A DNA stretch of 34,318 nt, from positions 1-34,318 of the forward strand of contig CANQOK010000028.1 of assembly GCA_947625465.1 (NCBI GenBank), in the 5' to 3' direction. The translations under genes and the position numbers were made by a program. Shown here piece by piece: positions 1 to 8,613 of the stretch. Position 1 is the first letter of the stretch. Each line of letters starts with the position of its first letter. Under the pieces are notes generated by a model. The model did not search any database. It was given only the letters and a program-made list of their open reading frames with translations, and was not told where the DNA came from. The DNA comes from an uncultured Lachnospiraceae bacterium (GTDB taxonomy: Bacteria; Bacillota; Clostridia; Lachnospirales; Lachnospiraceae).

Positions 1-3000
1 CAAAAACGACTTGGGGTACGAATACATATACGCCCCCGATTTAGAGAGGGACTTTTACAGTCCGCTTTATGATGAGGTCTTGGCAGACTCTCTGCGGCAT
101 ATTAACAGAGAATTGCCGTCCGACGCTTTGGACGACGCTCTGTTCAAGCTCAAAAACTTTGAGAACGGCTCTCTTGTGCAGAAGAATGCCGTCTTTATGG
201 AGTATCTCCAAAACGGTATTCCCGTGCGATACTTTGTAGATGGCGAAGAACGCTCCTCTATTGTCTATCTTGTAGACTACAAAAATCCCGACAATAACTC
301 CTTTATCGTTGCCAACCAATGGACTTTTATTGAGAACAGCAATAAACGAGCTGATATTATCCTGTTTTTGAACGGGCTTCCCGTTGTGCTTATTGAACTG
401 AAATCTCCGTCCCGTGAAGAAACCGACGCTTCCGAAGCATATCGACAGATTCGCAATTATATACAGGAAATTCCGTCGATGTTCATTTACAACGCTATCT
501 GCGTTATGAGCGATCAACTCACTTCAAAAGCGGGAACGATCACTTCGGGCGAAGATCGCTTTATGGAATGGAAAACCAAAGACGGCAGCTATGAAAACAC
601 GCAGTACGCACAGTTCGATACCTTCTTTGAGGGAATGTTCCAAAAAGAAAGGCTGCTTGACATCATCAAAAACTTTATCTGCTTCTCTAACGAGGGAACA
701 CAGATCTTCAAAATCCTTGCCGGCTATCATCAGTATTTCGCCGTAAATAAAGCGGTTGCGTCTACCCAAAAAGCCACCATGACCGACGGCAAGGGCGGTG
801 TCTTCTGGCATACGCAAGGCAGCGGCAAGTCGCTTTCTATGGTGTTCTACGCTCACCGTTTGCAGGAGGCGCTTGACAGCCCGACTATCGTAGTGCTGAC
901 CGACCGCAATGACCTGGACGACCAGCTTTTCGGGCAGTTTGCTAAGTGCAAAGAGTTCCTGCGCCAAGAGCCCATGCACGCTGAGAGCAGAGAGCACTTG
1001 AAAACCCTGCTTGCCGGCAGACAGGCAAACGGCATTATCTTTACCACTATGCAGAAATTCGAGGAGGCCTCAGAGCCGCTGTCTGACCGCAGAAATATCG
1101 TCGTAATGGCAGACGAAGCGCACCGTGGGCAATACGGACTTGCAGAAAAAATCCGAATTACCAAAAACGAGGACGGTGAAGAAGTTGCCAAGCGTGTTGT
1201 AGGCACGGCGAGAATTATACGCAATACTTTGCCGAACGCTACATACATAGGCTTTACCGGAACGCCCATTTCTTCCAAAGACCGCAGCACCCGTGAGGTG
1301 TTCGGGGACTACATTGACGTTTATGATATGACGCAGGCGGTGGAGGACGGAGCGACGAGACCGGTCTACTATGAAAGCCGTGTCGTGAAACTGAAGCTCG
1401 ACGAAGCCACCTTGAAGCTGATAGATACCGAATACGACATTATGGCGAACAACGCCGACCCCGAAGTAATCGAAAAGAGCAAGCATGAGCTTGGACAAAT
1501 GGAAGCCGTACTCGGAAACGACAATACCATAAACTCCCTCGTTTGCGATATTCTCGACCACTACGAGAACAATCGTGAACATCTTTTGACCGGCAAAGCG
1601 ATGATCGTTGCGTATTCGAGACCCATCGCAATGAAGATCTATAAGCGAATTTTGGAGTTGCGCCCCGCTTGGACGGAAAAGGTGGGCGTGGTTATGACTT
1701 CCGGTAACAACGACCCCGAAGAATGGCGTCAAATCATCGGTAATAAGCATCATAAGGACGAACTGGCAAAGAAGTTCAAGGACAACGACAGTCTAATGAA
1801 GATCGCCATCGTTGTGGATATGTGGCTGACTGGCTTTGATGTTCCGTCCCTTGCTACGATGTATGTTTATAAGCCGATGGCAGGATATAATCTTATGCAA
1901 GCTATCGCCCGTGTCAACCGTGTATTCCGAGACAAAGAAGGCGGTCTTGTAGTAGATTATGTCGGCATTGCTTCGGCACTGAAACAGGCAATGAACGACT
2001 ACACAAGCCGTGACAAGAAAAACTATGGAGATACTGATGTGGCGAAAGTTGCTTATCCAAAGTTCCTTGAAAAGCTATCCATCTGTCGTGACAAGTTCCA
2101 TGGGTTCGATTACCGCAAGTTTATGACCGGCTCTGATTTGGAAAGAGCAAAGACCATCAGCGGCGCTGTCAATTTTATCATCAGCAGAGAAAAAGTTGAG
2201 GATAAGGACAGTTTCGTAAAAGAAGCTCTCATACTCCATCAGGCGCTCTCCCTCTGCTCCTCTCTTGTGGATGAAGATATGCGATTTGAAGCGGCATTCT
2301 TTGAGTCGGTGCGTGTGCTTGTGTTGAGACTGACGAACACCGGCGTCGGCAAGAAGATCTCACTGCCGGAAATGAATGCGAGAATTAACGAGCTGCTCAA
2401 ACAGAGTATCAAAAGCGAAGGCGTTATCAATCTATTCTCTGACATCAAAGAGGAATTTTCGCTGTTTGATCCCAAGTTTCTCGAAGAAGTCGCCAATATG
2501 AAAGAGAAAAACCTTGCAGTGGAATTGCTTAAAAAATTGATAGCCGAACAGGTCTTCATCTATCGCAGGACAAATGTGGTCAAGTCGGAGAAATTCAGCG
2601 AGATTATGCAGCGTTCCCTCAATGCATATTTAAACGGTATGCTCACCAATGAAGAAGTTATCGAAGAAATGCTGAAGCTTGCCAAGCAGATTGCTACGGC
2701 GCAAAAAGAAGGCAAACAGCTAGGACTCAGTGCTGATGAACTTGCTTTCTATGACGCTCTAACTAAGCCGCAGGCAATCAAAGATTTCTACAACAATGAA
2801 GAACTAATTGCAATCACTAAAGAGCTTGCGGATACGCTGCGAAAAAACAAAACTGTTGATTGGCAAAGACGGGAATCGGCAAGGGCTAAAATGCGTATGC
2901 TGATAAAGAAACTGTTAAAAAAGCACAAATACCCGCCAGAGGGTATGGAGGATGCAGTACAGACCGTTATGACACAGTGTGAGCTATGGACAGATAATAC

Positions 3001-3115
3001 AGATATGCTTGAACCAGAAGAAAAAGTTGTTAAATATTCTTTTGAACCAGCAAAAAATTTAGCAATGGTGGCAGAAAACCCTGCACCATACAAAAAATAC
3101 AAAGATATAAAATGA
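1..3115 (+). CDS. hsdR: Type I restriction enzyme R subunit (HsdR), 5' partial
   Basis: This is the ATP-dependent translocase and nuclease subunit of a type I restriction-modification complex, which works with HsdM and HsdS in the cytoplasm. The frame is open to the window edge (K-N-D before the TTG at 11), so the true start lies upstream. Counting from that TTG, the N-terminal nuclease fold shows D115, E129-L-K131 and a following Q-x3-Y element (QIRNY). The SF2 motor shows Walker A (TQGSGKS, about 268-274), the DEAH box (368-371) and motif III (TGTP, about 416). The C-terminal part is helical and rich in Lys/Glu, as is usual for the complex-binding region. A total above 1034 residues fits the family. 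The hsdM and hsdS partners are not in the window and may lie upstream. The last few hundred bases look AT-richer than the neighbouring genes, which would fit horizontal acquisition. Identity is secure from the motifs. Confidence 0.95.
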   Translation, partial: KNDLGYEYIYAPDLERDFYSPLYDEVLADSLRHINRELPSDALDDALFKLKNFENGSLVQKNAVFMEYLQNGIPVRYFVDGEERSSIVYLVDYKNPDNNSFIVANQWTFIENSNKRADIILFLNGLPVVLIELKSPSREETDASEAYRQIRNYIQEIPSMFIYNAICVMSDQLTSKAGTITSGEDRFMEWKTKDGSYENTQYAQFDTFFEGMFQKERLLDIIKNFICFSNEGTQIFKILAGYHQYFAVNKAVASTQKATMTDGKGGVFWHTQGSGKSLSMVFYAHRLQEALDSPTIVVLTDRNDLDDQLFGQFAKCKEFLRQEPMHAESREHLKTLLAGRQANGIIFTTMQKFEEASEPLSDRRNIVVMADEAHRGQYGLAEKIRITKNEDGEEVAKRVVGTARIIRNTLPNATYIGFTGTPISSKDRSTREVFGDYIDVYDMTQAVEDGATRPVYYESRVVKLKLDEATLKLIDTEYDIMANNADPEVIEKSKHELGQMEAVLGNDNTINSLVCDILDHYENNREHLLTGKAMIVAYSRPIAMKIYKRILELRPAWTEKVGVVMTSGNNDPEEWRQIIGNKHHKDELAKKFKDNDSLMKIAIVVDMWLTGFDVPSLATMYVYKPMAGYNLMQAIARVNRVFRDKEGGLVVDYVGIASALKQAMNDYTSRDKKNYGDTDVAKVAYPKFLEKLSICRDKFHGFDYRKFMTGSDLERAKTISGAVNFIISREKVEDKDSFVKEALILHQALSLCSSLVDEDMRFEAAFFESVRVLVLRLTNTGVGKKISLPEMNARINELLKQSIKSEGVINLFSDIKEEFSLFDPKFLEEVANMKEKNLAVELLKKLIAEQVFIYRRTNVVKSEKFSEIMQRSLNAYLNGMLTNEEVIEEMLKLAKQIATAQKEGKQLGLSADELAFYDALTKPQAIKDFYNNEELIAITKELADTLRKNKTVDWQRRESARAKMRMLIKKLLKKHKYPPEGMEDAVQTVMTQCELWTDNTDMLEPEEKVVKYSFEPAKNLAMVAENPAPYKKYKDIK

Positions 3116-3123
3116 TTCCTGAT

Positions 3124-3170
3124 GGCGGTACTGTTCTTTACTCCCATGAACAATACCGCCAATATTTTAT
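3124..3170 (+). terminator. Rho-independent terminator after hsdR
   Basis: A 13-bp stem with one mismatch (3124-3136 against 3148-3160; arms GGCGGTACTGTTC and GAACAATACCGCC) with an 11-base loop is followed by a T-rich run. It starts 8 bases after the hsdR stop and separates hsdR from the next operon. Confidence 0.75.
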
Positions 3171-3208
3171 TTAATACAAAATGATAAGCCCCCCTATTCA
3201 TTTTCCTT

Positions 3209-3237
3209 TTGACACTCATCCCAAATAATGTTATACT
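3209..3237 (+). promoter_or_regulatory. Sigma-A promoter of the two-component operon
   Basis: A perfect -35 TTGACA (3209-3214), a 17-base spacer and a -10 TATACT (3232-3237) lie 46 bases before the regulator ATG. This is close to the housekeeping consensus. Confidence 0.8.
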
Positions 3238-3283
3238 GATTTCCAGAGATGAAAAAATGAAATGATAGGGGGATCGTTCAATC

Positions 3284-3946
3284 ATGACGAAAATTCTGAT
3301 CGTGGAGGATGAGCCGGCAATCGCGGCCATGATCCGCGAGATTCTAAAACTTTCTGATTATTCCAGCGACATTTGTAATAACGGACCGGACGCCCTGCAG
3401 GCAGTCTGCACTACGGATTATGACCTGATCCTGTTGGATGTGATGCTGCCGGGCATGGATGGATTTGAGATTATGGACGCCATCCGGGATTTTGGATTTC
3501 CGGTTATCTTTCTGACCGCCAAACAGGGACTTGAAGATAAGGTCCGCGGGCTGCGGGCAGGCGCGGACGACTATATCGTCAAGCCGTTTGAAGCCATGGA
3601 ACTGACGGCCCGGATCGAAGCGGTGCTCCGCAGGAAAAACCAGATCGACGCTTCCTATCACTACCGCAATATCGAATATCAGGAAGATTCCCACCGGGTT
3701 TTGCTGGACGGCAAAGCGGTACATATGACGCCGAAGGAATTTGAACTGTTCGGCTTTTTTTTGAAGAACCAGGGACTGGTGATCTCCCGGGAGAAGCTGT
3801 TTGAATCGATATGGGGATATCGGTCCGAAGGAGAATCCCGCACCGTTGACGCACATATCAACCAGCTTCGCAAAAAACTTGGTCTGCAGAATGAACTGCT
3901 CACGGTTCCCAGGCTCGGCTACCGCCTGATCCGGATCAAATCATAA
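3284..3946 (+). CDS. OmpR/PhoB-family response regulator
   Basis: This is a DNA-binding response regulator of 220 residues, the usual length for the OmpR/PhoB family. The receiver domain (about 1-115) has the acidic pair E8-D9, the phospho-acceptor D52 (LLDVMLPGMDG), T78 and K100 (YIVKPFE). The C-terminal half (about 125-220) is a winged helix, with the family pattern around TPKEFEL and the recognition-helix region around RTVDAHINQLRKKL. The ATG at 3284 follows a G-rich ribosome binding site (AGGGGG, about 10 bases upstream). It is the first gene of an operon with a kinase and a small membrane protein. Its partner is very likely the kinase at 4006. The target genes are unknown; the convergent ABC operon next door is a possible but unproven target. 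Confidence 0.93.
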   Translation: MTKILIVEDEPAIAAMIREILKLSDYSSDICNNGPDALQAVCTTDYDLILLDVMLPGMDGFEIMDAIRDFGFPVIFLTAKQGLEDKVRGLRAGADDYIVKPFEAMELTARIEAVLRRKNQIDASYHYRNIEYQEDSHRVLLDGKAVHMTPKEFELFGFFLKNQGLVISREKLFESIWGYRSEGESRTVDAHINQLRKKLGLQNELLTVPRLGYRLIRIKS

Positions 3947-4005
3947 CGGAAATCCGAGCAGAAACCGTCGCAGGAACCGCGCACAGTAAAGAACGGAGGC
4001 ACAAG

Positions 4006-5463
4006 ATGTCATTGCGTCTTTGGCAGCGAATTTATTTAACCGTATTTATCCTTGTTTCCGTTATTCTGGCAATCTTCTCGATTTTATGGCAGCGGAATTC
4101 ATTCCGTATCATGCTGGAATCGGAACAGAACACGGCGATCTCGGAACACTCCTATATTATCAATACCATCCAGAACGCTGTTTTGACGGAACAGCTGCGC
4201 CAGGGAAAACTCACGGTAACGACCGGGGATATCCGTACTCTGGTTTCGCTGACTCTGCAGGAACAGATCACACAGGACTGCGCGCTTTTTCTGGGTTCGG
4301 TTATCTACGCGTATAATCACGAAGAAACCCTGGAACAGAAAAAACAGTTCTCCGAGATCGATAATTCCAATTATGCCCTGCACACAGTTCTGGACGGGGA
4401 CCGGTATCTGTGCTATGTGACGTCCCGATTCAGTGTACAAGACAGTTCATTTGTGCTGGTATCAGTCCGGGATCTGTCTTCCCTGTATACCCTGTCGCAG
4501 ACCTCAAACTGGCAGCTGTTGTTTTTATATACGGCGGGTGCTTCGATCATGGCGATTGTGCTGTTTATTTCGCTTCGCTCTCTGCTGAAACCGCTTCAGA
4601 AATTAAATACCGGAATTACTGCCATTGCGGAAGGCAATTACAGCATGCGTCTGCCGCAGACACGCAAAGACGAACTCGGCGTGATCACGGACAATATCAA
4701 CCGGATGGCTGCCGCGATTGAAACAAATGTCCGGGAGTTAAAACAGGTGGCGGACGACCGGCAGAAATTTATCGACAACCTGAGCCACGAGATGAAAACA
4801 CCGCTGACTTCCATTCTGGGATATGCGGATCTGTTGACGATCGTAGAAGATATTGATCCGGTAACCCGTACCGAATACGCGAAGGTGATCCTGTCCGAGA
4901 GCAAACGGCTCCGTACATTGTCGGATAAACTGATGGAGCTGATCACGGTGGGACAGATCACTTCCCAGGAAATGCGGATGCTTCCCATTGAACCTCTGAT
5001 CGATGAGGTGGCGCTTTCGGTCAGACCTATGCTGACACAGCAAAATCAGCATCTGATCATAAATGTACAGCCCTTTTTCCTGTACGCGGATAAAACGCTG
5101 CTGCAGTCCATGCTGTACAATCTTATCGATAACGCGAGAAAAGCCTCCCCTTCCGAAGGCAAAATACTGCTGCAGGCGCTGATCCGGGACGGGCGCCCGA
5201 TTTTAACCGTAACGGATTACGGAATCGGGATTCCGCCGGAAGACCTGGAACAGATCACGAAACCGTTTTACATGGTGGATAAATCCCGATCCCGGCAGGC
5301 AGGCGGTTCCGGTCTGGGACTTGCGCTGTGTCAGGAAATCGCGGCGCTGCACCATGCGGAACTGAAAATTCAAAGCGAACTGGGAAAAGGCACGGAAGTT
5401 TCCGTTATTTTCCCGTCTGAAAACGAAACGACAGAAAGGAGTATCTCCAATGAAACAGGTTAA
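4006..5463 (+). CDS. Membrane sensor histidine kinase
   Basis: This is a 485-residue sensor kinase expected to phosphorylate the regulator encoded just upstream. The first membrane span is about residues 8-27. An extracytoplasmic sensor region of roughly 140 residues follows, then a second span at about 169-190 and a HAMP linker (about 190-243). The dimerisation domain holds the phospho-acceptor H261 in LSHEMKTPLTS. The ATPase domain shows the N box (NLIDNARKA), the G1 box (DYGIGIP) and the G2 box (GSGLGLAL). The ATG is preceded by GGAGG at 7-base spacing. The 59-base gap to the regulator and the 14-base overlap with the next gene indicate one transcript. The sensor region matches no ligand-binding family I can name by eye, so the signal is unknown. 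Confidence 0.93.
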   Translation: MSLRLWQRIYLTVFILVSVILAIFSILWQRNSFRIMLESEQNTAISEHSYIINTIQNAVLTEQLRQGKLTVTTGDIRTLVSLTLQEQITQDCALFLGSVIYAYNHEETLEQKKQFSEIDNSNYALHTVLDGDRYLCYVTSRFSVQDSSFVLVSVRDLSSLYTLSQTSNWQLLFLYTAGASIMAIVLFISLRSLLKPLQKLNTGITAIAEGNYSMRLPQTRKDELGVITDNINRMAAAIETNVRELKQVADDRQKFIDNLSHEMKTPLTSILGYADLLTIVEDIDPVTRTEYAKVILSESKRLRTLSDKLMELITVGQITSQEMRMLPIEPLIDEVALSVRPMLTQQNQHLIINVQPFFLYADKTLLQSMLYNLIDNARKASPSEGKILLQALIRDGRPILTVTDYGIGIPPEDLEQITKPFYMVDKSRSRQAGGSGLGLALCQEIAALHHAELKIQSELGKGTEVSVIFPSENETTERSISNETG

Positions 5464-6484
5464 TCGGTTACACAAACCTAAAAAGCTCCGGCCCGCATTC
5501 CGTCTCATACTGTGTTCGGTCGCGGTGATCGCCGTGGGCTGTATTGCCACGCTTTTGATCAGCAATCATCTGGTCTCCTTCTTTCTGGGAGAAAAGGACG
5601 TAAGCCAGTCTAAGATTTCCTCCGGACAGATCGTTTTGAATAATACGACCTATAATCTGTATCCCTGGAGCTACTATGCGGAGGAAAACACACAGAACCT
5701 GTCCGAAGAGGAATTTGCTTCCATGTCTCTGGAACTACGGACAGCCGACCAGCTTGCGATGATTCTGAACTCCCTGCGTATCGGCACTTATGATCCGGAA
5801 GCAATGCAGGACCTGATAAAAGATTATTGTAAGAAATTTGAATTGGAAACGGATGACGAGACACGGACCTGGTATGTCCTGGACGGCGCCCCGTTAAAAG
5901 AACATATGAACGAATACCGGATATACTGTATGATCGATACGGATTTCGATATCTTTTCCTTCCATATCCTAAAGCAGAACGCTTCCATTTCCGATTTCAC
6001 GCCGGTTCAGCAGTATCTGACCAATGTTCTGAAGGTCCTTTCCACTACCGATCAGAGTGAGATCGCAGAAAATGCGAAAAACGATCCGGATCTCTATAAC
6101 TTCGGGCTGCCGACTGCTACGATCTATACATTACAGAATATGGCGGACCGCAACAAGATCGATCCCGCTTATCTGACAGTAGACGCCTATCAGATGATCG
6201 GAGAACAGCTGACACATTTCCTGTATCGGATGGACGACGTTTTCCTGTCAAACTCCCTGCAGCTGTTTGACTCATTTCTGACCTATGACGCGGAGTCTAT
6301 TTATAAGCAGCTTTTGCTGTCAGACAGCTCCATACGGATTGAAAAGAATGTTTTAGCCATACCGTTTACCAATGTGTCCGGTGTTTCTCCGTTTGACAGT
6401 TCCAAATCTTCATTTTTGATCTACATTTACTTTGACCCGGCAACATTTCAGTTTTGCGGATATCATTTTCAGGAGATGAACTAG
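5450..6484 (+). CDS. Single-span membrane protein of unknown function, third gene of the two-component operon
   Basis: I do not recognise this 344-residue protein. It has a basic N terminus, one strongly hydrophobic segment (about residues 14-36) and no obvious lipobox, so it is probably membrane-anchored with about 300 residues outside the cell. The exterior is rich in acidic and Tyr residues and has no catalytic motif that I can see. Its start codon lies inside the end of the kinase gene (14-base overlap) behind a good site (AAAGGAG, 8-base spacing), so translation is probably coupled to the kinase. By position it could be an accessory sensor or modulator, by analogy with YycH/YycI-type kinase partners. 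That is inference from context only, with no sequence similarity claimed. Confidence 0.85.
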   Translation: MKQVNRLHKPKKLRPAFRLILCSVAVIAVGCIATLLISNHLVSFFLGEKDVSQSKISSGQIVLNNTTYNLYPWSYYAEENTQNLSEEEFASMSLELRTADQLAMILNSLRIGTYDPEAMQDLIKDYCKKFELETDDETRTWYVLDGAPLKEHMNEYRIYCMIDTDFDIFSFHILKQNASISDFTPVQQYLTNVLKVLSTTDQSEIAENAKNDPDLYNFGLPTATIYTLQNMADRNKIDPAYLTVDAYQMIGEQLTHFLYRMDDVFLSNSLQLFDSFLTYDAESIYKQLLLSDSSIRIEKNVLAIPFTNVSGVSPFDSSKSSFLIYIYFDPATFQFCGYHFQEMN

Positions 6485-6500
6485 GCGGCAAACCGCCTAG
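6481..6500. terminator. Perfect hairpin shared by two convergent gene ends
   Basis: An 8-bp perfect inverted repeat with a 4-base loop (arms CTAGGCGG and CCGCCTAG) contains the stop codon of the plus-strand gene (6482-6484) in one arm. The stop of the minus-strand permease (6497-6499) lies in the other. No T-run follows on either strand, so it may act as a 3'-end stabiliser or a weak bidirectional terminator. Confidence 0.55.
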
Positions 6501-7147
6501 AACTCCTTCCGCGCCATGATCCGGCTGCTGAGCCATATGGAGCCTGCAAGGAACAGGCATACAAAACAGATCCCGATCCCCGCCGTCATCCCCGAATGTA
6601 CGGCGATCCACTCCGAAATCCTGGGCAGCCCTTCTTCTGCCGGCATAAGAAACCGCACCAGTTCTACGCTTGTCAGAAATATCGCCACAACTCCCAGTAA
6701 AATGATATTTCTGCCTTTTTCCGCGCCGAATTTCAACAGCAGCGGTATCATAAGCGACTGCAGCAGGATCACAAGTCCACAGTACATACCGGCCTGGGAA
6801 AGCAGTCTGAACCAGCCCTGCCGCATATCCGGCAGGATCAGCCCCGCCGCTGTTACGATCCCTATACTCATAAGTTCAAATAAGACGCCGCTGCAGATCC
6901 CCAGCAGATATTTCGCGGCTACATACTGTTTCCGGCTGACAGGCAGCGTCATTAAAAACCCGAAGCCCGGCTCGTCATAGGATATCGTATTGATCACAAA
7001 CATGGCGCCCAAAACCGTCATATAACCCATCGCGAAATCCACTGCTTTATTTTGAAAAACCAGAAAAATTTCTATTGCCGCCATCAGCAGCAGCACGAAC
7101 CGCATCTCTTTTAACAGATAAATATCTTTCCGTATCAATCCATTCAT
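6497..7147 (-). CDS. ABC-2 type transporter permease
   Basis: This is a 216-residue integral membrane protein with about six hydrophobic segments (for example LLLMAAIEIFLVF near the N terminus and GICFVCLFLAGSIWL near the C terminus). It fits the membrane subunit of an ABC-2 exporter of the size paired with small GntR-regulated ATPases. Its ATG overlaps the stop of the ATPase gene by four bases (ATGA), which indicates coupled translation, and GGAG lies 7 bases upstream. The substrate cannot be read from the sequence. Related YtrA-controlled operons respond to cell-wall-active compounds, which makes envelope stress a reasonable guess. Confidence 0.85.
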   Translation of the reverse strand: MNGLIRKDIYLLKEMRFVLLLMAAIEIFLVFQNKAVDFAMGYMTVLGAMFVINTISYDEPGFGFLMTLPVSRKQYVAAKYLLGICSGVLFELMSIGIVTAAGLILPDMRQGWFRLLSQAGMYCGLVILLQSLMIPLLLKFGAEKGRNIILLGVVAIFLTSVELVRFLMPAEEGLPRISEWIAVHSGMTAGIGICFVCLFLAGSIWLSSRIMARKEF

Positions 7148-7995
7148 AAGCGTTCTCCTTGTATCATCATACTGATCACATCATCAATGCTTCCCTTTTC
7201 CATAAGAACGCCCGGATAATTTTCCAGATAAAACTGCCGTGCGTCCGTCAGGCAGCGGACTCCATACGCTTCCTTTTGCTTTCGCAGAAGATACTGCTTT
7301 TCAATCCCCGAAAACTGCGCTTCATCCAGCTTCAGAATCCCGTAATCGCTGAGGATCCGGTCTGTCTCTTCATGCAGGATGATCCTGCCCTGATCGATCA
7401 TATAGATCTCGTCGCACAGTTTTTCCAGATCCGATGAAATATGCGAGCTGATCAAAATTGACCGATGTTCTTCCATCATGTATTCCCGGAGCAGATCCAT
7501 GATCTCTTCCCGCGCCAGCACATCCAATCCTGCCGCCGGCTCGTCTAAGATCAGCAGGTCCGCCTGATAGCTCATGGCGATCAGCAGCTTCAGCCGCGCC
7601 AGCATACCGGTGGAAAATTCCTTTGTCTTCTGCCGAAGCGGGATCTGAAACCGATCGCATTTCCGGAAAAAGTCTTCCGCGTCAAATTTCGCGTACAGAC
7701 GTCCCATCACATCAGCGATCTGTTTTACTGTCATGATATTGGAAAAAGTACTGTCCGCCAACACGACGCCGATTCGCTGCCGCAGTTCGCTGTCCAGTTC
7801 CCGGCTGTCCGTACCGAAGATCCGGATCTCCCCGGAATCCGGTATAACCAGATTTAAAATTGCCTTAAACGTGGTGCTTTTTCCGGCACCGTTTTTTCCG
7901 ATCAGCCCGACGATCCGTCCTTCCTGTACCTGCAGGGAACAATCCAGATCAAACCGCCGATACTGTTTCCTTACATTTCTTACCTCTAATAACAT
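7144..7995 (-). CDS. ABC transporter ATP-binding protein
   Basis: This is the ATPase subunit of the ABC-2 exporter, 283 residues from the preferred start. Walker A is GLIGKNGAGKST (Lys at residue 39), the signature region is FSTGMLARLK in place of the classic LSGGQ, and Walker B is LLILDEPAAGLD. An H-loop follows in LISSHISSDLEKL. An ATG 12 bases upstream overlaps its own ribosome binding site. The ATG at 7995 has GGAG at 6-base spacing and gives an N terminus (MLLEVRNV) typical of the family, so I prefer it. The gene lies 22 bases after the gntR gene and overlaps the permease. The BcrA/YtrB type of ATPase is the nearest family by eye. Confidence 0.92.
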   Translation of the reverse strand: MLLEVRNVRKQYRRFDLDCSLQVQEGRIVGLIGKNGAGKSTTFKAILNLVIPDSGEIRIFGTDSRELDSELRQRIGVVLADSTFSNIMTVKQIADVMGRLYAKFDAEDFFRKCDRFQIPLRQKTKEFSTGMLARLKLLIAMSYQADLLILDEPAAGLDVLAREEIMDLLREYMMEEHRSILISSHISSDLEKLCDEIYMIDQGRIILHEETDRILSDYGILKLDEAQFSGIEKQYLLRKQKEAYGVRCLTDARQFYLENYPGVLMEKGSIDDVISMMIQGERL

Positions 7996-8017
7996 GCTAT
8001 TCTCCATTCCGGAGCGT

Positions 8018-8386
8018 TTACTCCAACATCAGTTCCCACATTTCCCGCAGTTCCTCTTCCGTCATACCGCAGGCTTTTCCTTTCTGAATCGCGGACTCCA
8101 GCAGTTCCTCCACTTCTCTCCTCCGGGCTTCCTGAACCAGGCCCCGATCCGTTCCCGCGATATAGCTTCCTTTTCCGTGTACCGTAACAATGAATCCTTC
8201 TGCTTCCAGCGCGTCATATGCCTTTTTTACCGTCAGGGCACTGATCCGCAATTCCTTCGCCAGCGCCCGCACAGACGGCAGCGCGTCATTTTCCTGCAGG
8301 GTTCCTTCTACGATCCCGGTTTTGATCTGATCCATCAGCTGTTCATAGATCGGCTGCATGGATGTGTTATGAATCATAAATCTCAT
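8018..8386 (-). CDS. GntR-family repressor, YtrA subfamily
   Basis: This 122-residue regulator has an N-terminal GntR winged helix. The opening MQPIYEQLMDQIKTGI and the helix-turn-helix ALPSVRALAKELRISALTVKKAYDALEAEG are typical. A short C-terminal tail of about 40 residues replaces the large effector domain, which is the YtrA pattern. Such proteins usually repress the ABC operon that they head. Candidate starts are ATGs at 8419, 8392 and 8386. A GGAG at 8397-8400 is 10 bases from 8386 and only 4 from 8392, so 8386 (MRFMIHNTS) fits best, with 8392 possible. The promoter just upstream carries phased repeats that could be its operator. Confidence 0.9.
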   Translation of the reverse strand: MRFMIHNTSMQPIYEQLMDQIKTGIVEGTLQENDALPSVRALAKELRISALTVKKAYDALEAEGFIVTVHGKGSYIAGTDRGLVQEARRREVEELLESAIQKGKACGMTEEELREMWELMLE

Positions 8387-8448
8387 ATGCATATTTCTCC
8401 ATTGCACTGTTTTTTTCAACAGTTTTCTCAGCTGCGCTTCTGATGATA

Positions 8449-8480
8449 AACAGTATATAACAGTATAGAACAGTTGTCAA
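8449..8480 (-). promoter_or_regulatory. Sigma-A promoter of the gntR-ABC operon with phased AACAGT repeats
   Basis: On the minus strand a perfect -35 TTGACA (8480-8475) is followed by a 17-base spacer and a -10 TATACT (8457-8452). Read on the plus strand, AACAGT occurs at 8449-8454, 8459-8464 and 8469-8474, exactly 10 bases apart and covering the promoter core. An inverted pair (ACTGTT 8406-8411 and AACAGT 8418-8423) lies downstream. These are candidate operator half-sites for the GntR protein. Confidence 0.75.
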
Positions 8481-8532
8481 CCCTATTCCTTGAAATTTTT
8501 GTGAAAAATCGTAAAGTTTCTTGAAAAAGGTA

Positions 8533-8561
8533 TTGTGGTTTTCAAAACTACGTGATATAAT
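8533..8561 (+). promoter_or_regulatory. Extended -10 promoter before the first degV
   Basis: An extended -10 (TG-A-TATAAT, -10 hexamer at 8556-8561) has a weak -35 TTGTGG (8533-8538) at 17-base spacing. It lies about 50 bases before the degV ATG. Confidence 0.6.
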
Positions 8562-8613
8562 TTGAATAACTTGTGTTGTAATATAAATGCAGTTAAACAG
8601 AATGGAGTTTACT

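Noticed and set aside
1-3115. hsdR as part of a new defence system with its neighbours
   Set aside because: All visible motifs are standard type I HsdR. The next genes are a two-component operon with its own promoter behind a terminator, and the left side is outside the window.
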